From Arthrobacter gengyunqii (GTDB taxonomy: Bacteria; Actinomycetota; Actinomycetes; Actinomycetales; Micrococcaceae): a DNA stretch of 64,000 bases. Every line of letters starts with the position of its first letter. Positions within the stretch are counted from its first letter, which is position 1. Made by a program: the position numbers and the translations under genes. Of the stretch, positions 30,269-39,394 are shown in pieces. Location: NCBI RefSeq assembly GCF_023022985.1, contig NZ_CP095461.1:806001-870000 (forward strand), in the 5' to 3' direction. The notes beneath the pieces are model-generated. The model ran no database searches. It was given only the letters and a program-made list of their open reading frames with translations, and was not told where the DNA came from.

Positions 30269-30823
30269 TTATTGCGGGCCTGTGTACCAGCCGCGGGCCA
30301 GGTAGATGTCGCGGTAGGTGCCCCGGTCGACGTCGAGGTCCTCACGCCGATCCAGACCGGCGGCGAGGGCAGTGCGCTGCGAACCGATGTTGTCCGCCGT
30401 GGTGTAAGCGACCACCGGCAAGCCGGGCAGTAGATCTTCAGCGAGGCGGACGGCCTCGCAGGCGCCCTCGGTGGCGTAGCCGCGGCCCCAGACCTCAGGA
30501 AAGTATCGGTAGTAAAGGTTCAGCGCGGGGCGGGCATGGACCAGCCGGTGGGACAGGCCGGTGAAACCGATCAGCGTCTGCGGATCGTCCCGGGTGCTGA
30601 CGGCCCAGACGCCGAACCCGTGGCGGTACCAGTGCAGCCCTATTTCGTGGAAAATCCGGGCTGAGGAAGCTCGCGTGACGGTGCGCGGGGCCGGGTGGTG
30701 CACATTGGTCCGGGGATCGGTGTGCAGATCCAGGGCGGCATATTCGTCACTGCCTTCGGGGCGCCGAAGTATCAGCCGACGGGTGTGGACCGGAGTCCAG
30801 TCGGCTACATCCTGTGCGGGCAT
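30269..30823 (-). CDS. GNAT-family N-acetyltransferase (RimJ-like)
   Basis: A 184-residue acetyltransferase_3 protein: TRRLILRRPEGSDEYAALD at the start, LIGFTGLSHR in the central strand, and WGRGYATEGACEAVRLA as the acetyl-CoA pyrophosphate loop. TADNIGSQRTALAAGL completes the family pattern. Members acetylate protein N-termini or small amines; the substrate is not evident. Monocistronic; it ends 248 bp before the lldP start. Confidence 0.85.
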   Translation of the reverse strand: MPAQDVADWTPVHTRRLILRRPEGSDEYAALDLHTDPRTNVHHPAPRTVTRASSARIFHEIGLHWYRHGFGVWAVSTRDDPQTLIGFTGLSHRLVHARPALNLYYRYFPEVWGRGYATEGACEAVRLAEDLLPGLPVVAYTTADNIGSQRTALAAGLDRREDLDVDRGTYRDIYLARGWYTGPQ

Positions 30824-30885
30824 GGACCCACTCTAGGGCACGCCCGCGGGGCGGAACAGCGGTGTTACGGTGCTGCTGGCCCGGC

Positions 30886-31581
30886 CTAGGCGTCGGTCCG
30901 GAGCTCACGGTGATGGCGTACGTAGCCCATCACAGCCACCGCAATCGAGATGGCGGCCGAGACCGCCAGACCCAGCCACAGATCGACTTTCAGGGCAGCC
31001 GCACCCGCCAGCGCGCCGAGCAGGATCAGGGCTATGGCCAGCGCCCGCCGCTGCCAGTACAGGCTGCTGCCGCCGGCCAGCTTGGAATCCGAAGCCAACC
31101 CGGTGATGGTGGATGTGACCACCACAGTGGTGATTTCGGCTACCTTCAGCCGCTTGGCCGTGGCTGCCTGCACTCCCATGACCGCAGCCATGGTGGAGGT
31201 GGTGAGGCTGCCCAGCATTTCGTTGCCCTGGACGTCCGCCACCGCCACGAAGACGGCGAGCGCACTGAGGCCTGCGGCCACGACGGTCAGGGCAACAGAC
31301 GTGCGCCAGGACCAGCCGTCAGGGCCCTTGCGCAGCATCCGTCCCGCCAGGGCGGCGCCAAGCATGAAGAAGACCAGGGCCAGCGCGGGCCGCAGGATCG
31401 GCAGGTCCGCCCCGCCGGCGAACGCCATGCCCAGGAGGACGACGTTTCCCGTCATGTTGCCGGTGAACACCCGGTCCAGCCCCAGATAACCCACGGCGTC
31501 CACCACTCCGGTGGAAAAGGTCAGTCCCAGCATCAGCCAGAGATGGACCCGGTCGGTGGGCACCGCATTCAAACGCTTCAC
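30886..31581 (-). CDS. DUF1275 (YoaK-type) membrane protein
   Basis: A 231-residue protein with six to seven predicted helices and the DUF1275 signature GVVDAVGYLGLDRVFTGNMTGNVVLLG-type region (residues 25-50), then TGNxxxxxxxxA repeats around 140-165 (TSTITGLASDS). GTG start with AAGGAG at good spacing. Function unknown; it is divergent from the peptide-transport operon and shares its promoter region. Confidence 0.85.
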   Translation of the reverse strand: MKRLNAVPTDRVHLWLMLGLTFSTGVVDAVGYLGLDRVFTGNMTGNVVLLGMAFAGGADLPILRPALALVFFMLGAALAGRMLRKGPDGWSWRTSVALTVVAAGLSALAVFVAVADVQGNEMLGSLTTSTMAAVMGVQAATAKRLKVAEITTVVVTSTITGLASDSKLAGGSSLYWQRRALAIALILLGALAGAAALKVDLWLGLAVSAAISIAVAVMGYVRHHRELRTDA

Positions 31582-31629
31582 GCCGGGAGCTCCTTCAAAA
31601 AAGTCGAAAAATAAATGTGATGCCGGTAA

Positions 31630-31669
31630 CTGTATACGAACTTATGGGTGTAGCTTCGATTGTATTCAA
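31630..31669. promoter_or_regulatory. Two GntR-type operator-like sites upstream of the peptide ABC operon
   Basis: CTGTATACGA (31630-31639) and TTGTATTCAA (31660-31669) are both close to the palindrome TTGTATACAA bound by some FCD-GntR regulators, with two and one mismatches. They are spaced exactly 30 bp, three helical turns, and sit between the divergent DUF1275 gene and the operon that ends in an FCD-GntR gene. Confidence 0.5.
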
Positions 31670-31698
31670 AGCCGGACCCTCGAGATTCAAGGATTCCC

Positions 31699-33366
31699 AT
31701 GGCATCATTTCGCACCTCACACAGCCTGCCGGGGCGGGGTTGGACTGGAATCAAAGCCGCCGCCGCGGGCGGTGCCGCAGTCCTGCTGCTAAGTGCCTGT
31801 GCACCGATCCAGGCCCTCGAACCTGCTCCGGAGCGCCAGGATGTTCCTGCCGCCGAGCTGGATGGAAGAACCGTCATTGAAGGCGGAGACCTGGTCATGG
31901 CCCTCTCCGCCGAACCCGACCGACTGGACCCCACCACTTCATCCTCCCTGTACACGCGCTATGTCATGCAGACCATGTGCCAGAAGCTCTACGACATTGA
32001 CGCGGAGGGTGAGCTGGCACCGCAGCTGGCTACCGAGCTTCCGGAAATCTCAGCGGACGGACTGACCGTCAGCATTCCACTGCGGACGGACGCTGTCTTC
32101 GCGGACGGAAGCCCCTTCAATGCCGAGGCTGCGAAGACAACCCTGGAACGGCACCTGACGCTGGAGGGATCCACCCGCAAGGGCGAGCTGGGTCCGATCA
32201 GCGGCATCAGCGCCGTCGGGGAGTTCCTGCTGGAGATCACCTATGAAACACCCTTCGCCCCGCTGACCGCGGCCCTGGCCGACCGCGCCGGGATGATGCT
32301 CTCGCCCACGGCCCTGGAGCAGGCAGGGGACGCCTTCGGCGACCATCCGGTCTGCGTTGGCCCCTTCAAGTTCAAGGAACGGGTTCCCCAGACATCCATT
32401 TCGGTGGAACGCGACCCGCTGTATTACGACGCCGGCGCCGTCCATCTGGACACCATCACCTACCGCATCATGACGGACGCCAACATCCGCGCGGCCAACC
32501 TGCGCTCGGGCGACGTGCAGGTGGCGGACACCATTTCGCCCCAGGACGTGGATGCGCTGGTCCAGGAGCAAGGCCTCGGCATCCTGCAGATCGGTTCACT
32601 GGGCTACCAGGCAATGACGGTCAACCTCGGCAATGTGGACGGCACCGGAGAGCCGCCCGGCGACCTCGGCACGCCTCTTTCCCGGCAGGCGGACATCCGC
32701 CGGGCACTGTCCATGTCCATTGACCGGGAAGCCCTGGTCAACACGGTGTTCAACAGCTGGTATGAACCGGCGTGTTCGCCGGTGTCTCCGGACAGTCCGT
32801 ATGCTTCAGAGCTGAGTGAAGACTGCGTGGACTATGATCCGGAGGCCGCGCTCGCCCTGCTGGAATCCACCGGAGCCCCGGTGCCGTTTCCCATCACCAT
32901 GCAGGTCACCAACTCCCCGGACACGCTGCGCTACGCACAGGCGCTGCAGGCGGCAGTTTCCGAGGGTGGCTTTGACCTGACCATCCTCCCGGTGGAGTAT
33001 TCAACTCTGCTGGACGTCCAGACCCGCGGTGATTTTGAAGCCCTTCAGCTGGGTTGGTCGGGCCGGATTGATCCGCACGGCAACATGTCCAACTTCCTGA
33101 AGACCGGCGGGGGCAACAACTACTCCGGTTATTCCAATCCCGAGGTGGACCGGCTGCTCACCGAAGCTGCCCAGTCCACTGATTCGGACACACGGGCCGC
33201 ACTCTACGGAAAAGTGGTCGAGCAGGTGCACAAAGACAATCCCATCCTGTACCTGTACCGGGTGCGCAGCCTGACCGGCTACACCAAGGATGTTGCCGGT
33301 GTGGCGACCTACCCCGACGGCGTGGTCAGGCTTGGTACTGCAGCATTCGTGGAAAAGGAGGGCTGA
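31699..33366 (+). CDS. ABC transporter substrate-binding lipoprotein, family 5 (peptide/opine)
   Basis: A 555-residue SBP_bac_5 lipoprotein with lipobox LSAC (Cys34). LSAEPDRLDPTTSSSLYTRYV is the usual N-terminal strand; SRQADIRRALSMSIDREALV the conserved hinge region. Start ATG at 31699 has AAGGA upstream; a longer frame from 31660 contains the candidate operator and is unlikely to be translated. Such proteins bind di/oligopeptides, glutathione or nickel chelates. With a gamma-glutamyltransferase in the operon, gamma-glutamyl peptides are a reasonable guess. Confidence 0.9.
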   Translation: MASFRTSHSLPGRGWTGIKAAAAGGAAVLLLSACAPIQALEPAPERQDVPAAELDGRTVIEGGDLVMALSAEPDRLDPTTSSSLYTRYVMQTMCQKLYDIDAEGELAPQLATELPEISADGLTVSIPLRTDAVFADGSPFNAEAAKTTLERHLTLEGSTRKGELGPISGISAVGEFLLEITYETPFAPLTAALADRAGMMLSPTALEQAGDAFGDHPVCVGPFKFKERVPQTSISVERDPLYYDAGAVHLDTITYRIMTDANIRAANLRSGDVQVADTISPQDVDALVQEQGLGILQIGSLGYQAMTVNLGNVDGTGEPPGDLGTPLSRQADIRRALSMSIDREALVNTVFNSWYEPACSPVSPDSPYASELSEDCVDYDPEAALALLESTGAPVPFPITMQVTNSPDTLRYAQALQAAVSEGGFDLTILPVEYSTLLDVQTRGDFEALQLGWSGRIDPHGNMSNFLKTGGGNNYSGYSNPEVDRLLTEAAQSTDSDTRAALYGKVVEQVHKDNPILYLYRVRSLTGYTKDVAGVATYPDGVVRLGTAAFVEKEG

Positions 33367-33368
33367 CC

Positions 33369-34322
33369 ATGCTCCGTTATCTTGGTACGCGGCTGTGGCA
33401 GTCCGCGCTCACGCTGGTCCTGGCCTCACTGGTGATCTTCTTCGGCGTCCGCCAGTTGCCCGGCGATCCGGCCCTGGCCATGGCCGGAGAGGAAGCCACT
33501 CCCGAGCAGGTGGAAGCCGTCCGGGAGCAACTGGGACTCAATGAATCCGTGATCACCCAGTACGGAAAGTTCATCGGCAACATGTTCCGGGGCGACTTTG
33601 GGACTTCCACCCGGACCGGGACGGCCGTCACGGACCTGATTGCCACCACGCTGCCGGTCACCCTGTGGCTGTCCGCCTACGCCATTGCCGTGGCCGTGAT
33701 CGTGGGCATCCTGTTCGGCGTCATTGCTGAACGCTTCCGCGGCCGGTGGCCGGAATGGGCGGCCAACGGCTTTGCCCTGATTGGCCTGTCCGTTCCGAAT
33801 TTCTGGCTGGGCATCCTGGCCATCCTGTACCTGTCCGTGACGCTGGGCTGGTTCCCGGCTTCAGGCTACGTGGACATTACCGAGGATCCGCTGCGCGGGA
33901 TTTACTACCTGACTCTGCCGGCACTGATCCTGGGCACCGGGCTGGCAGCCGTCATCATGCGCCAGACCAGGGCCTCGATGATTGAGACCATGAACACCGA
34001 CTACGTCCGGACCGCCCGCGCCAAAGGCCTGGGACGGGGCCGGGTCCTGATGCGCTACGGGCTGCGCAACTCCCTGATCGTGGTGGTCACGATTGTGGGC
34101 CTGCAGCTCGGCGGGCTGATCTCCGGTGCCGTGGTGACCGAGCGGATCTTCGCCCTGCCCGGTTTCGGCAAGCTCACCCTGGACGCCGTTTTCACCCGCG
34201 ACTATCCGGTCATCCAGGCCGTGGTCCTGATCATCACCGTCTCCTACATTGTGATCAACCTGGCCGTGGACATCCTGTACTCCCTGATCAATCCGCGCAT
34301 CCGAGTCGGAGGAAGCAACTAA
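33369..34322 (+). CDS. Peptide-type ABC transporter permease (DppB-like)
   Basis: A 317-residue permease with six helices; MLRYLGTRLWQSALTLVLAS is the DppB start, the EAA loop is TARAKGLGRGRVLMRYGLRN, and VTERIFALPGFGKL follows, as in DppB/GsiC. GGAGGG lies just before the ATG, two bases after the binding-protein stop. Pairs with the next gene. Confidence 0.93.
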   Translation: MLRYLGTRLWQSALTLVLASLVIFFGVRQLPGDPALAMAGEEATPEQVEAVREQLGLNESVITQYGKFIGNMFRGDFGTSTRTGTAVTDLIATTLPVTLWLSAYAIAVAVIVGILFGVIAERFRGRWPEWAANGFALIGLSVPNFWLGILAILYLSVTLGWFPASGYVDITEDPLRGIYYLTLPALILGTGLAAVIMRQTRASMIETMNTDYVRTARAKGLGRGRVLMRYGLRNSLIVVVTIVGLQLGGLISGAVVTERIFALPGFGKLTLDAVFTRDYPVIQAVVLIITVSYIVINLAVDILYSLINPRIRVGGSN

Positions 34323-35224
34323 TGGCTGTTACCGAGACCGTTCTTCCCCCCACCCCGCCCGGAACAGACCAGGGGCTGGGAACCGGGCGCGGCAGGGTCC
34401 TCAAATCCCTCCTGCACAACCCGCTGGGACTGACCGGCGGGATCCTGCTGGCACTCGTGATCCTGGCCGGGCTGCTTGCTCCGGTCCTGGCTCCTTACAG
34501 CCCAACGCAGGTGCACTTCGAGACACCGTTCCAGAAGCCGGGCACTGTGGGGTTCCTGCTGGGCACCGATGACCTGGGCCGCGACATCTTTTCCCGGCTG
34601 CTCTTCGGAATCCAGGCCTCCCTCAAGGTGGGTGCCCTCTCCGTGGCGCTGGCCGTGGTGATCGGCACCCCGCTGGGCCTGCTCGCCGGATACTGGCGCT
34701 GGCTGGACGGCATTATTTCCCGCCTCACCGATGTGACACTGGCCTTTCCCTTCCTGATCATTGCCGTGGCACTGGCGGCCATCAGCGGACCCAGCCTCAC
34801 CAACGCCGCCGTCGCGCTCGGCGTTGCCCAGGTGCCCACCATGATCCGGGTGGTCCGCGGCGAAACCCTGCGCATCAAGGAAAGCGATTTTGTGCTCGGC
34901 GCCAAGACCATGGATGCCTCCGGGCTGCGGATCATCTTCAGCCACGTGCTGCCCAACGCCGCTTCCGCCGTCATTGTGCAGGCCACGGTCATCATGCCGG
35001 TGGCAGTGATCGGCGAAGCGCTGCTGTCCTTCCTTGGCCTGGGCATCCAGCCTCCCACTCCCAGCCTGGGCATCATGCTCTCGGACGCCCAGCAGTACAT
35101 CTTCCGCTCACCGACCGCCGCCATCTTCCCGGGCCTGGCCATCGCGGCAATCTGCCTCTCCTTCAACCTTTTCGGGGACGCCCTGCGTGACGCCCTTGAC
35201 CCCACCAACTCCAGCCGAAAGTGA
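34322..35224 (+). CDS. Peptide-type ABC transporter permease (DppC-like)
   Basis: A 300-residue permease with six helices. The DppC hallmark LGTDDLGRDIFSRLLFG is at about 80-96 and the EAA loop is GAKTMDASGLRIIFSHVLPN. The ATG shares a base with the DppB-like stop (TAATG). Forms the pore with the preceding product. Confidence 0.93.
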   Translation: MAVTETVLPPTPPGTDQGLGTGRGRVLKSLLHNPLGLTGGILLALVILAGLLAPVLAPYSPTQVHFETPFQKPGTVGFLLGTDDLGRDIFSRLLFGIQASLKVGALSVALAVVIGTPLGLLAGYWRWLDGIISRLTDVTLAFPFLIIAVALAAISGPSLTNAAVALGVAQVPTMIRVVRGETLRIKESDFVLGAKTMDASGLRIIFSHVLPNAASAVIVQATVIMPVAVIGEALLSFLGLGIQPPTPSLGIMLSDAQQYIFRSPTAAIFPGLAIAAICLSFNLFGDALRDALDPTNSSRK

Positions 35225-35234
35225 CCAAGACACC

Positions 35235-37043
35235 GTGACCTACACAGCACCCGATTCCTTTACCACCCGCCCCACCCTCCAGGGAACGTTCGGCATGAGC
35301 GCGTCCACGCATTGGCTGGCCACCGCCTCCTCCCAAGCAGTGTTGGAACGCGGCGGCAACGCCTTTGACGCGGCCGTCGCCGCGGCCTTTGTCCTGCACG
35401 TGGTGGAACCGCACCTCAACGGTCCCGGCGGAGACATGACCGGGGTATTCGTCACCGCCGAGAACCCGTCCGAACCGGTGGTCCTGATGGGCCAGGGCGC
35501 CGCCCCGGCCGCGGCCACGCCCGAACACTACCTGTCGGAGGGACTGGAGCTGGTACCCGGGGCCGGAGCCCTCGCCGCAGCCGTTCCGGCCGCCGTCGAT
35601 GCCTGGCTGATGCTGCTGCGGGACCACGGCACCTGGGAACTCGGTGATGTCCTGTCTTTCGCCGTGGGGTACGCCCGCAACGGCCATCCCGTTGTTGGTC
35701 GGGTAGGCACCACCATCGCGTCCGTGGCGGACCTCTTCACGGAGCACTGGCCCACCTCGGCCGCCCAGTGGATGCCCGACGGGATGATCCCGGCGGACGG
35801 GGACATCATCAGGAACGAAGCGTATGCCGTGGTCCTGGACCGGCTTACGGCAGCAGGCAGCTCCGCGGGCACCCGCGAAGAACGCATCGAGGCAGCCCGC
35901 CGCGAATGGCGCGAAGGCTTCGTGGCGCGGGCCGCCGTGGATTTCCTGTCCGTGCCGCACCGGCATTCCTCGGGAGCGGACCACGCCGGCGTCATGACGT
36001 TGGAGGACTTCGCGTCCAGCAGCGCGTCGTACGAACCGGCGCTGACCTATGAGTTCCGCGGCCACACGATCGCCAAGACCGGGCCCTGGGGGCAGGGGCC
36101 GGCGCTGCTGCAGACGCTGGCGATCCTGGCCGGCTACGACGACGAATATCTGGATCCCTCCACCGAGTTGGGCGCGCACACCATCCTGGAGGCGCAGAAG
36201 CTCGCCATCGCAGACCGCGAGGCCTACTACGGCGACGCCGATGTTCCGATGGAGTACCTGCTCAGCGAGGAATACGCCGCCTCCCGCCGCGCCTTGATCA
36301 CGGACAGCGCCTCGCACGAATTCCGCCCCGGCACGGTGCCCGGGCGCACGCCGTTCCTTCCGCCGCTGCGCACCGAGTACTTCGCGCCTGCACTGGAAGG
36401 GCAGCATGCCTTCGCAGGCGTCGGCGAGCCCACCGTCATGCCGACGGGGGAGACCCGCGGCGACACGTGCCATGTGGACGTGGTGGACCAGTGGGGCAAC
36501 ATGGTCTCGGCGACTCCTTCCGGCGGCTGGCTGCAGTCCTCGCCCACCATTCCGGAACTGGGCTTCTGCCTGGGCTCACGGCTGCAGATGACCTGGCTGG
36601 AAGAAGGCGCACCGTCCACCCTGGCCGCGGGCAAGCGGCCCCGGACCACGCTGACGCCCACTTTGGTGCTCAAGGACGGCCAGCCGGTCACCGCCCTGGG
36701 CTCGCCCGGCGGCGACCAGCAGGACCAGTGGCAGCTGCTGTACCTGCTGCGCACGCTTGTTGGCGGATATTCTCCGCAGCAGGCCGTTGATGCCCCCGCC
36801 CTGCACACCACGTCCATCCCCGGATCCTTTTATCCGCGGACCTGGACACCCGGCGGAGCCGTGGTGGAGGACCGTCTGGGAGACGACGTCATTGAGGGCC
36901 TCGAAGCCCGCGGCCATGTGGTCACCCGGGCCGGGGACTGGGCCCTGGGCCGCCTGTCCTCAGTGGTCAGCGATCCGGCCACCGGACTGCTCAAGGCAGC
37001 CGCCAACCCGAGGGGAGCACAGGGATATGCAGCAGGACGCTAA
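35235..37043 (+). CDS. Gamma-glutamyltransferase family protein
   Basis: A 602-residue Ntn-hydrolase precursor. The N-terminus TTRPTLQGTFGMSASTHWLA and ERGGNAFDAAVAAAFVLHVVEPHLNGPGGD are typical. The self-processing, catalytic Thr is probably Thr411 in RGDTCHVDVVDQWGNMVSA, which would give subunits of about 410 and 192 residues. GTG at 35235 is chosen because conserved sequence precedes the ATG at 35295. No signal peptide is visible, so it probably acts in the cytoplasm, releasing glutamate from imported gamma-glutamyl compounds. It sits between the permease and ATPase genes of the ABC operon and overlaps the latter by 17 bp. A cephalosporin-acylase-like activity cannot be excluded. Confidence 0.88.
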   Translation: MTYTAPDSFTTRPTLQGTFGMSASTHWLATASSQAVLERGGNAFDAAVAAAFVLHVVEPHLNGPGGDMTGVFVTAENPSEPVVLMGQGAAPAAATPEHYLSEGLELVPGAGALAAAVPAAVDAWLMLLRDHGTWELGDVLSFAVGYARNGHPVVGRVGTTIASVADLFTEHWPTSAAQWMPDGMIPADGDIIRNEAYAVVLDRLTAAGSSAGTREERIEAARREWREGFVARAAVDFLSVPHRHSSGADHAGVMTLEDFASSSASYEPALTYEFRGHTIAKTGPWGQGPALLQTLAILAGYDDEYLDPSTELGAHTILEAQKLAIADREAYYGDADVPMEYLLSEEYAASRRALITDSASHEFRPGTVPGRTPFLPPLRTEYFAPALEGQHAFAGVGEPTVMPTGETRGDTCHVDVVDQWGNMVSATPSGGWLQSSPTIPELGFCLGSRLQMTWLEEGAPSTLAAGKRPRTTLTPTLVLKDGQPVTALGSPGGDQQDQWQLLYLLRTLVGGYSPQQAVDAPALHTTSIPGSFYPRTWTPGGAVVEDRLGDDVIEGLEARGHVVTRAGDWALGRLSSVVSDPATGLLKAAANPRGAQGYAAGR

Positions 37044-38682
37044 AACCACTCATCCGGACATGCTGCTGGCCGTCCGGGACCTGGAGGTCAGTTTCGGCGG
37101 CACTCCAGTGCTGCACGGCATCAGCCTTAACCTGCGCAGGGGTGAGCGGGTGGCGATCGTGGGGCAGTCCGGATCCGGCAAGTCCACCACTGTTGCGGCG
37201 GTCCTGCGGCTGCTGCCCGGCAGCGGAAGGATCACCGGGGGCTCCATTGAGCTCGACGGCGTGGACCTTGCCGCCGCACCCGAAGCCCGGATGCGGGGCA
37301 TCCGCGGCCGGCAGATCGGGCTGGTTCCCCAAGACCCCATGTCCAACCTCAATCCGGCGATGAAGGTGGGAGCGCAGATTGCCGACGCCTTGATCAGCAA
37401 CGGCAGCCAGGGCGTCACGGACAACAACCGGGAGGGCGTCAAGCGCCGTGCGGTGGAACTCATGGCCGAAGCGGGCATCCCTGATGCCGAACGGCGCTAC
37501 GGCCAGTATCCGCACGAGTTTTCCGGCGGCATGCGCCAGCGCGTGCTCATCGCGATTGCCCTTGCCGGCGATCCGGAACTGCTGATCGCAGATGAACCCA
37601 CTTCCGCCCTGGACGTGACAGTGCAGCGGCAGATCCTGAACCACCTGCAGAAGCTGGTGGAGGCGCGCGGCACCACCCTGCTGTTCATCACACACGACCT
37701 CGGGCTGGCGGCGGACCGCACCGACCGGATCATCGTGATGTCGGACGGCAGGATTGGGGAGGAAGGCACACCGCGGCAAATCCTGCTGGATCCGCAGCAG
37801 GAGTACACGAAAACGCTGGTGGCGGCAGCGCCGTCGGTCTCGGCCGCTTTGTCGCCTGAAGACTCATCAGCCGCGGCGGCGCCGGAAGATCATGATCCGG
37901 AACCGGTGGTGCGGGTTAGCCGCCTGGCGAAGGAGTTCAAGCTCCGGGGACAGCGCGGGCAGGTGGTGCGGGCTCTCAAAGACGTGTCCTTCACCGTGGC
38001 CAAGGGAACCACCACCGCCGTCGTGGGTGAATCCGGATCCGGCAAGACGACGGTGGCGCGCATTTTGCTCGGACTGGATGCGCCCAGCGGCGGGGAGGCG
38101 CTGGTGGGAGGACAATCCATCTCCGCCAGCCGCGGTCCGGAACGGCGCCGGCTCCGGCGGATGGTGCAGCCGGTTTTTCAGGATCCCTACGGCTCACTGG
38201 ATCCAACCTTCAGTATTGAGCGGCTGATCGACGAACCGCTGCGCATCTTTGGCATCGGCGACCGCACCAGCCGCCGCAACCGCGTGGCTGAGCTGCTGGA
38301 TCAGGTGGCGCTGCCGCGCAGCATCGCCCAGCGCCGGCCGAATGAGCTTTCCGGCGGCCAACGCCAGCGGGTAGGCATCGCACGTGCACTGGCTCCCGAG
38401 CCGGAGCTGTTGATCTGCGACGAAGCAGTGTCCGCACTGGATGTTCTGGTGCAGGACCAGATCCTGTCGCTGCTGGCCGATTTGCAGGACCGCTTGGGGC
38501 TGACCTATCTGTTCATCACTCATGACCTCGCCGTCGTCCGGCAGATTGCACATAATGTAGTAGTCATGAAAGCCGGAGAAGTCATTGAGAACGGAACAGC
38601 GGATCAGATCTTCCTGGCTCCGCAGCAGGATTACACCTCGGAGCTCTTGAGCGCGATCCCGGGAGCGGCATTTGCCCGCTGA
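37027..38682 (+). CDS. Fused double ATP-binding protein of the peptide ABC transporter
   Basis: A 551-residue protein with two complete ATPases, DppD-like then DppF-like. Domain 1: Walker A GQSGSGKSTT, signature FSGGMRQRVLIAIA, LLIADEPTSALD. Domain 2: GESGSGKTTV, LSGGQRQRVGIARA, LLICDEAVSALDVL, where Ala replaces the usual Pro or Thr of the Walker B DEP motif. The linker runs about 270-300. The ATG at 37027 lies within the transferase gene; AGGGG precedes. Energises the import system encoded upstream. Confidence 0.92.
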   Translation: MQQDAKTTHPDMLLAVRDLEVSFGGTPVLHGISLNLRRGERVAIVGQSGSGKSTTVAAVLRLLPGSGRITGGSIELDGVDLAAAPEARMRGIRGRQIGLVPQDPMSNLNPAMKVGAQIADALISNGSQGVTDNNREGVKRRAVELMAEAGIPDAERRYGQYPHEFSGGMRQRVLIAIALAGDPELLIADEPTSALDVTVQRQILNHLQKLVEARGTTLLFITHDLGLAADRTDRIIVMSDGRIGEEGTPRQILLDPQQEYTKTLVAAAPSVSAALSPEDSSAAAAPEDHDPEPVVRVSRLAKEFKLRGQRGQVVRALKDVSFTVAKGTTTAVVGESGSGKTTVARILLGLDAPSGGEALVGGQSISASRGPERRRLRRMVQPVFQDPYGSLDPTFSIERLIDEPLRIFGIGDRTSRRNRVAELLDQVALPRSIAQRRPNELSGGQRQRVGIARALAPEPELLICDEAVSALDVLVQDQILSLLADLQDRLGLTYLFITHDLAVVRQIAHNVVVMKAGEVIENGTADQIFLAPQQDYTSELLSAIPGAAFAR

Positions 38683-39394
38683 ACCGGCACCCGCCGGGCT
38701 TCCCGAGCCCGCTGCCGCTCCCAAAGACCGCATCGAAGACGAAATCCGCCGCGACATTATCTTCGGCGTCCTGACGCCCGGCGCCCGGATTACGGAAGCG
38801 TCGCTGGCCCGGAAATACGGCATTTCGCGGGTTCCGGTCCGGGAGGCGCTGCGCACCCTTGAAGCGGAGGGATTCGTGGAATCCCGGCCCTACGCCGGTT
38901 CCACGGTCTCCAACATTCCGGTGGACGAGGCCGATGACCTCTTCGCTGTCCGGACCGTCGTGGAAACGGCCACTGCACGCCGGGCCGCCGAGCGCGCCGG
39001 CAGGCAGCTGGCCGCCGGAACGCCCGACGACGAGTGGTGGTCGGCACGGGGCAGGGTTGCCGAGATTCTGGCCGCCGGAGATACGGCTGTTGCGGACGGC
39101 AGGCTGGAAAGGCTGCCGGAGCTGAATGTCCGTTTCCATCTTGCGGTGGCCGAGCTGGCGGACAGCCGCTCGCTCACTGCACTGCTGCGCCAGCTGGCCG
39201 GCAAGATCGAATGGCTTTACGCAGCGGACGTGGACAACCGCGGCAAGGACTCCTGGGCCGAGCACCGGGTGCTGATGACCGCCGTCGATTCCGGCGACGC
39301 GGACCGCGCGCAGGAACTGATGCGTTCCCATGTGGAGCAGTCCCGCGCCGGCTACCTGAGCCGCTTCACTCCGGTGCAGCTTCCCAAGGGCTAG
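38672..39394 (+). CDS. FCD-domain GntR-family regulator
   Basis: A 240-residue regulator. The winged helix spans about 20-85 (ITEASLARKYGISRVPVREALRTLEAEGFV), and the FCD helical domain about 90-230 with LPELNVRFHLAVAEL and an AEHRVLMTAVDSGDADRAQELMRSHV ending whose His and Asp residues usually hold a metal or ligand. TTG start with GGGAG seven bases before it, overlapping the ATPase gene by 11 bp. It is the last gene of the peptide ABC operon and the natural candidate to bind the two sites at 31630-31669, giving feedback control. The stop codon shares the palindrome CTAG with the opposite-strand gene. Confidence 0.9.
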   Translation: MPAEPAPAGLPEPAAAPKDRIEDEIRRDIIFGVLTPGARITEASLARKYGISRVPVREALRTLEAEGFVESRPYAGSTVSNIPVDEADDLFAVRTVVETATARRAAERAGRQLAAGTPDDEWWSARGRVAEILAAGDTAVADGRLERLPELNVRFHLAVAELADSRSLTALLRQLAGKIEWLYAADVDNRGKDSWAEHRVLMTAVDSGDADRAQELMRSHVEQSRAGYLSRFTPVQLPKG

